Both the position numbers and the translations under genes were made by a program. DNA of 64,000 nt from Hofstenia miamia (taxonomy: Eukaryota; Xenacoelomorpha; Acoela; Hofsteniidae), in contig CABFPE010000077.1 in the NCBI GenBank assembly GCA_900660155.1, positions 1,520,407 to 1,584,406 on the forward strand, in the 5' to 3' direction. Position 1 is the first letter of the stretch. Each line of letters opens with the position of its first letter. Positions 59,296 through 64,000 of the stretch are shown piece by piece. The notes beneath the pieces are model-generated. The model saw nothing but the letters and a program-made list of their open reading frames with translations. It had not been told where the DNA came from and did not search any database.

Positions 59296-62054
59296 TAGGG
59301 TTAATCGAAAAAAACATAATTACTTGAAATTTTATGGCAGTGTTATTTTTAGATGTATTATGATTCGAAACAAGCAAAAACATCAAAAAAAACTAATTTA
59401 AATGTATGCTTGCTATCGCGCCTAATCAAAATAATAATGCATGCATTAAACTGCTGAATTTTACATATTTGTATTGTTTTTGAGTAGTTAAAGACCTCAA
59501 CAATGCTTTATTTAGATCTGTCTACAATTTTTATTCAAAAAGATTGCATATAAATTTTGTTTTGAATCGAGTTTGGGTGCAATACAACGGGAGCTTTGCT
59601 TAATTTTTACAATGGAAGAGTGATTTTAATGCAACTTTGTTTGCATTTGAACAGCTGTGGCTATGTTGTCCTTAACACAATGTTAGATCATCTGGGGGTG
59701 ACACTTATAACCGTGAAGGGCTGAAGAGGGCATGATACAAACTTTCGCAGCCTTGCTCACAGCATTGGCTAAATATTAGTCATATTTTGAAATTGATAAC
59801 GCAGATAGAAATGAAAACATTTTTGTAATTCGTTAATGCCAGTTGTTGCCACTTTGCACCTCTGTTTGAGTTTTTTCTTCATATATATATCGGGGTTTAT
59901 TGTTAACTAACCAGAGTTATATACTTGCTACTTGCATTTACAATGAGTTTAAGGGATAGTATATTTACCGAAGACCCAGTTACCAACAAAAAAAGACGTT
60001 GGAAAATGGAAAAACTTGAGAAAACCTCCAAAGCCGTGTCTGAGTTATTTAATGCTGCAAATTTGCAAGTTATCCCAACAGCTGAGTTGGAATTTTTTGA
60101 AGATTAAAAAAGCCCTCGGTTGATGATAATATCTTGCTGTAAGGATATTAAAACATCAGTAAAATGGCAACGAAAAGCAGACAGAAAACGAAAGGAACAA
60201 AGTAGATGCAATAAAACTCATACTATTTCAGAAATGTCTCAATTAATATGTGATTTCAGTACAGATGATGATGAAGACCAAATCGAAAACAAAAATGATG
60301 AGGACTATGTTTCAACAATTTCACACAGGCACACAAATATTAAAGTTGACTTGACACCAGTTACAGAAATGAAACTTCGGTTTTCTCTCTCAGATAGGGC
60401 CACATCCTCAATAGTTTCTGCAGCTTTGTCCTCAACAGAAACTCCTACAGTGGGTGATCTTTCATCAATCAGACGTGCTGTCAAGAAAAGGATTCTGGAT
60501 GCTAAAACCGAGTCTGTGACACTGGATGGTTGCCTAGGCTTTGATGGAAGACGCGACAAAGTGCTTACCCGTAAAAAAGTGGGAACAAAATTCTACGAAA
60601 ACAAAATCAAAGCTGAAAACTATACATTGGTAAACCAGTCTGATGGGTCTTATTTGGGATTTGTGACGCCAAAAACTGGAAAAGCACATGACATTGCGGA
60701 GTCAATATTTACCTTTTTGCGTGACAATAACATTCTTGAAAACTTATTTACTATCATATGTGACGCAGCGAATGTGATGCTTGTTGGAAAGAAGGCGTAA
60801 TCAAGTACATTGAATCCTTTGTTGGTAAAAAATTGCAATGGTTTATTTGCATGTTTCATGTAAATGAATTACCTTTGAGATATCTCATAGAGGAGCTGGA
60901 TGGAAAAACTGTAAGTGGAAATCAACTAAAAGGGCCTATTGGAAAACAGCTCTCTGATTTATCTACACTAAAGCCAGTTCAGTTTTGTGTCATTCGTTCT
61001 TCAAATATGTCATATGTTCCGGATTGTATCAGAAAAACTTTATCCAGTGACCAAAGATATTTATTCCGAGTCTGCACTGCAATTACGACTGGGATTATGG
61101 ACAATTCCCTTCAGCATGAAAAAATAGGTGCATTGAGCCACAGTCGATGGCTAACAACACCATCCAGACTTTGCTATTTATACTGCTGCACGGTAAATCC
61201 CCCTTATTCACTTGTCTCCTTGGTGACGTATGTTGTAAGAATCTATGCACCAGCATGGTTCCTTATCAAAACACATGAATCTGCCATATATGGTCCCAGG
61301 AATTTATTTTTTCTTGTCCGTGAAAGTCAAAAGATCAAAGACGAAGGAGTTCGTTCTATTGTTCAATGTGTTTTGCAAAACAATGCTTATTTTGCTCACA
61401 CTGAAAATATTTTGCTATCAATGTTAGCTTCTGACAGTCTATCATATCGTAAGGATGCCATAAACACCATTATGAATATTCGGAAAACACATATTCCAGT
61501 AGAAAGCAAGCGTGATTTCTTGGTTCCAAGATTAAACTTTGAAGCTACACATTGGCAAAAAATGATTTTTTGGGAATCAGAATTGGTGGAAGAGCCTCCA
61601 TTGGTTTTGAATGTCTGAAATTTTGCTTAAGAAACTGTTTCATGCCCCGCTGCAGGTTCTAGGATAGAGGTGTCACTCTCAGATGGTCGAACGTTGTGTT
61701 AAAGACACCACAGCTGTTCAAATGCAAACAAAGCTGATGAAAATCGCTCTTCCATTGTAAAAATTAAGCAAAGCTCCCAAACTCGATTCAAAACAAAATT
61801 TATGCAACTTTTTGAATAAAAATTGTAGACAGATCTAAATAAAGCATTGTTGAGATCTTTAACTACTCAAAAACAATACAAATATGTAAAATTCAGCAGC
61901 TTAATCCATGCATTATTATTTTGATTATGCGAGATAGCAAGCATACATTTAAATTAATTTTTTTGATGTTTTTGCTTGTTTCGAATGATAATACATCTAA
62001 AAATAACACTGCCATAATATTTCAAGTAATTATGTATTTTTTCGATCCACCCTA
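59296..62054 (+). mobile_element. Long-TIR DNA transposon of unassigned superfamily, 8-bp TSD
   Basis: 2759 bp. The left tip TAGGGTTAATCGAAAAAA and the reverse complement of the right tip, TAGGGTGGATCGAAAAAA, start inverted repeats of about 430-450 bp (59296 to about 59745, and about 61625 to 62054). The repeats share long blocks such as CATAATTACTTGAAAT, AATGCTTTATTTAGATCTGT and TTTGCATTTGAACAGCTGTG. The octamer CTATATAA flanks both sides (59288-59295 and 62055-62062). Between the arms is one plus-strand transposase-like gene whose stop falls at the inner edge of the right arm. Such long TIRs with an 8-bp TSD do not match a textbook hAT layout. Confidence 0.88.
59943..61618 (+). pseudogene. 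Transposase-like protein of an unassigned DDE-type family, broken
   Basis: About 558 codons from the ATG at 59943. An in-frame TAA at 60105-60107 and one small indel near 60775 break it; otherwise the frame is open to 61618. The N-terminal part is Lys/Arg-rich (KKRRWKMEKLEK, KADRKRKEQ) with an acidic stretch (TDDDEDQIENKNDED). The core then has three segments with candidate metal-binding acids: LDGCLGFDGRRDK (about 60520-60560), IICDAAN (about 60756) and LNFEATHW (about 61532). FICMFHVNELPLRYLI, ALSHSRWLTTPSR and YAPAWFLIKT lie between the last two. I recall similar uncharacterised proteins in several invertebrate genomes, with the HANELPLRHL and CHSRWLTTA style of motifs, but cannot give a superfamily name. 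Its position between long TIRs supports a transposase role. Confidence 0.72.
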
Positions 62055-62062
62055 CTATATAA

Positions 62063-63164
62063 TTGACCAATTTTTAGTGTATTTTGAATGACATACGATT
62101 AAACAAATCACAAAATTTTCACCTAATGGTACGAGTGAGTGCTCAGTCGTCAAATTGTTAAATATCTTGATAAAATTCAAGAAAATCAGAGCCCAGAAAT
62201 GTAAATCTCTTCCTAAAATCAAAAAATTCTAAAATTAGAAAAATGTTCTGAATTTTACGATCACACAAATATGTTGTTGGATATTTGGAGTAGATGCATG
62301 GTGATGAAATCTGTGTATAGTATTGAATTTGAATGCAAAAAAAAATTGAATAACACAATTGAGTATCGTCAAATGGAGCTAATAGTAGTAGAAAAAAGAA
62401 AATTATATTTATTATTACTCATACTATATTTAATATTTTACATTGTTCTTTTGAGGATAGCTTAATCACTGTAGGCTTATGTGCCATAGGATAGCCGTAG
62501 CTATGCTCATCTAATTTCATTAGTATTTGAAAAATAAAATTATTAGAAATGTTATGCTAAAATTAAAATACCCCACAGAAAAGAAAGTAATCCTAATTAA
62601 AAGAATCAATAAACTTCCAAAAGAAAATATATATATGCCTATAAATTATAGTTTAAAAAATATTAAAGAATATTAAATATAAAAATATAAGAGAACAGTT
62701 CAGCAGAATGACACCCATGTATGAGACTGCAGAGGATTTCGAAGAGAGTCAAGTCAATTCTTGTGATGATAATAATGACCAGCAAGTATTCTTTCAAGAA
62801 AATACCGATCACACTGGAGAAATTATGCATTGTAAATGTAATTTGCGTTAATTTTTGGAAAAATTGGGAAGATTTACAATTATATGGAACATAAAACTTC
62901 ATTTCAGTGTTTCTTCAGACAGACAGTGAAATACTGCATCATTTTCATTTTTGAACAAGAAAATATCAGTGATTTCAGTTTTCATTAGATTGATATATTA
63001 TTTTGTAATTTCATATACCTAAAGCTAACTGTCATTATATCTTTATTATACACCTTTGCAATTTATTAAAACACTTTCACTGTTCGTATTCACCCCATTT
63101 GACAGTACTAATTAACCTTCGTTTGAAAATTTTATTGCACAAATGTAATGAATTTTCCTTATTT
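62063..63164. other. Right part of the outer element; no gene
   Basis: AT-rich, no transposase-like motif. Frames at 62158-62465 and 62663-62902 are not recognisable. Confidence 0.45.
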
Positions 63165-63217
63165 TAGAGGGGCCCGGGCCCCCTCGGCCTCCCCTCTTTA
63201 TCCGCCCTTGCAAACAG

Positions 63218-63246
63218 CTATATATATATATATATATATATATATA
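63218..63246. repeat. (TA)n microsatellite
   Basis: About 14 TA units just outside the right tip of the outer element. Confidence 0.95.
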
Positions 63247-63540
63247 AGAATGCTTTTATAAAAGAAGTTTTGACACTTTAATATCACTCTTGCAAAATTC
63301 TTTATATATTTGTTATTTCATTAATGATACAAGTATGCTTCTATTCACACTTCATTATTATTTTCATTTTTAGGTATTGTTGAAACCAAAATATATAATT
63401 GCATAAGTATTGCCAAACTGTCTAAAACATTTATGTTTAAAATTGTTGGGTAGTTAGTTTAAGAAAAAACAGGCATTCATTTCCCCTTCAACATCATGTG
63501 ATTTTATAAAAATTATTAAACTTAGCTTAGAAACATTATA
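63247..63540. other. No recognisable feature
   Basis: AT-rich spacer between the microsatellite and the Tc1-like element. Confidence 0.4.
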
Positions 63541-64000
63541 GTTGGCTGCAAAAAAAAATGAGACTAGAAAAATGGCATATTACTTTTGAACTACTGAACG
63601 TAACAACTCAAGAAAGGTAAGATTTTAAAGATACATTAAAGGACTATAAGTAAAAAGCATCAAAGTCTAATTTTTTTTCCTCCTTAGAAATAACTTCATT
63701 CAAACGAACTGAAACTGATTTCATTAAATTGGACTTCATTTCAGATGTCAAAATGTGTTGACTTTCTTGGATTTTTTCTTTATAATCGGATATATTTTTC
63801 GCATTTTTCTTCTCAACGTCATTTTTCAATATCTGCCACACGTTTTCGATTGGAGAAAGATCAGCAGAACTTGGTGGCCATTGCAAAAAATGGATATTAT
63901 TTTCAGAAAACTAATTTTTTGTCTTTGCTGACGTGTGCGGGGATGCTCCGTCCTGTTGGAGTATCCATCCATCATCATATAAATCATCAGCATAAGGCAT
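63541..64000 (-). mobile_element. 3' part of a Tc1-like transposon, cut by the window edge
   Basis: On the minus strand, the transposase tail is followed by a segment at 63541-63572 (GTTGGCTGCAAAAAAAAATG...) that resembles a Tc1 terminal repeat and is preceded by TA. The 5' half and the other repeat lie beyond the window. Confidence 0.65.
63644..64000 (-). pseudogene. Tc1-like transposase, C-terminal half with an in-frame stop
   Basis: The minus strand reads GWILQQDGASPHTSAK, then QWPPSSADLSPIENVWQIL and a charged tail ending in LDFDAFYL. QQD supplies the second catalytic Asp and PIE the catalytic Glu, with 34 residues between, the DD34E spacing of Tc1 elements. A TAG codon at 63911-63913, just after AKTKN, interrupts the frame between those two residues, so this copy should be inactive unless the stop is a sequence error. 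The N-terminal DNA-binding half is outside the window. Confidence 0.85.

Larger units (their letters stand above)
59020..63210. mobile_element. Outer element with CAGGGGCGGAT tips, interrupted by a nested transposon
   Basis: The left tip reads CAGGGGCGGATACAG followed by a GAGGGGGCCC block. The reverse complement of the right tip reads CAAGGGCGGATAAAG followed by GGGGAGGCCGAGGGGGCCC. These tips are hAT-like in style. Removing the nested element and one copy of its target site leaves about 1.4 kb without a transposase frame. I found no matching octamers outside (CTATGAAC on the left, CAAACAGC on the right), so the two tips may have come together by recombination or belong to different insertions. 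A (TA)n run starts right beyond the right end. Confidence 0.55.

Noticed and set aside
1..64000. CRISPR array, phage or bacterial operon
   Set aside because: No regularly spaced repeats with unique spacers, no dense same-strand genes and no ribosome-binding sites. Composition and elements are those of an animal nuclear genome.

Overview
The window is a stretch of AT-rich animal nuclear DNA, dominated by introns or intergenic sequence and by transposable elements. It has no operons, no bacterial-type genes and no dense coding. Its spliced-exon signals, a small-Maf-type exon, CR1/Jockey-type LINEs with an esterase ORF1, Tc1/mariner, hAT and piggyBac-like elements, and long (TA)n and (AAT)n microsatellites point to an invertebrate genome. 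An arthropod or a cnidarian fits best, but nothing here fixes the species. Two assembly gaps (31876-32087 and 46376-47375, the latter exactly 1000 N) lie inside microsatellites. A single N at 14746 marks a suspicious join beside a perfect 154-bp repeat.

Host gene content is sparse. The one exon I recognise is at 57083-57280 (+). It encodes the N-terminus and extended homology region of a Maf-family bZIP factor and ends at a good splice donor; the zipper exon is not in the window. Two further exon-like segments, 16329-16512 (+) and 35060-35241 (-), have open frames bounded by plausible splice sites, but I cannot name them.

Mobile DNA accounts for most recognisable structure. From left to right: a mariner relic (2414-2890); a non-autonomous hAT with perfect 8-bp target duplication (7045-8178); an older hAT-like element (12538-13302); a GATTTAAATC-rich hAT MITE (16958-17380); another hAT MITE (22445-22819); a decayed Tc1-like element with long inverted repeats (23505-24825); a piggyBac-like MITE with an internal tandem duplication (25762-26493); a two-member MITE family (11316-11630 and 33480-33839); two nearly identical LINEs in the same orientation (41346-45582 and 48820-53157, minus strand); a relic of a related LINE facing the other way (45691-46375); a decayed autonomous hAT with perfect TIR and TSD (55228-57008); a 2.76-kb transposon with about 430-bp inverted repeats, an 8-bp TSD and a transposase-like gene of a family I cannot assign (59296-62054), nested inside an outer CAGGGGCGGAT-ended element (59020-63210); and a Tc1-like transposase running off the right edge (63541-64000).

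The most interesting items are the long-TIR transposon at 59296-62054; the LINE pair, with its SGNH-esterase ORF1, TAACATG ORF junction, hydrophobic N-terminus ending in a 2A-like NPGP motif, opposite homopolymer frameshifts and shared (ATT)n 5' junction; and the hAT insertion 74 bp upstream of the Maf-like exon. All calls come from reading the sequence alone; no database search was run.
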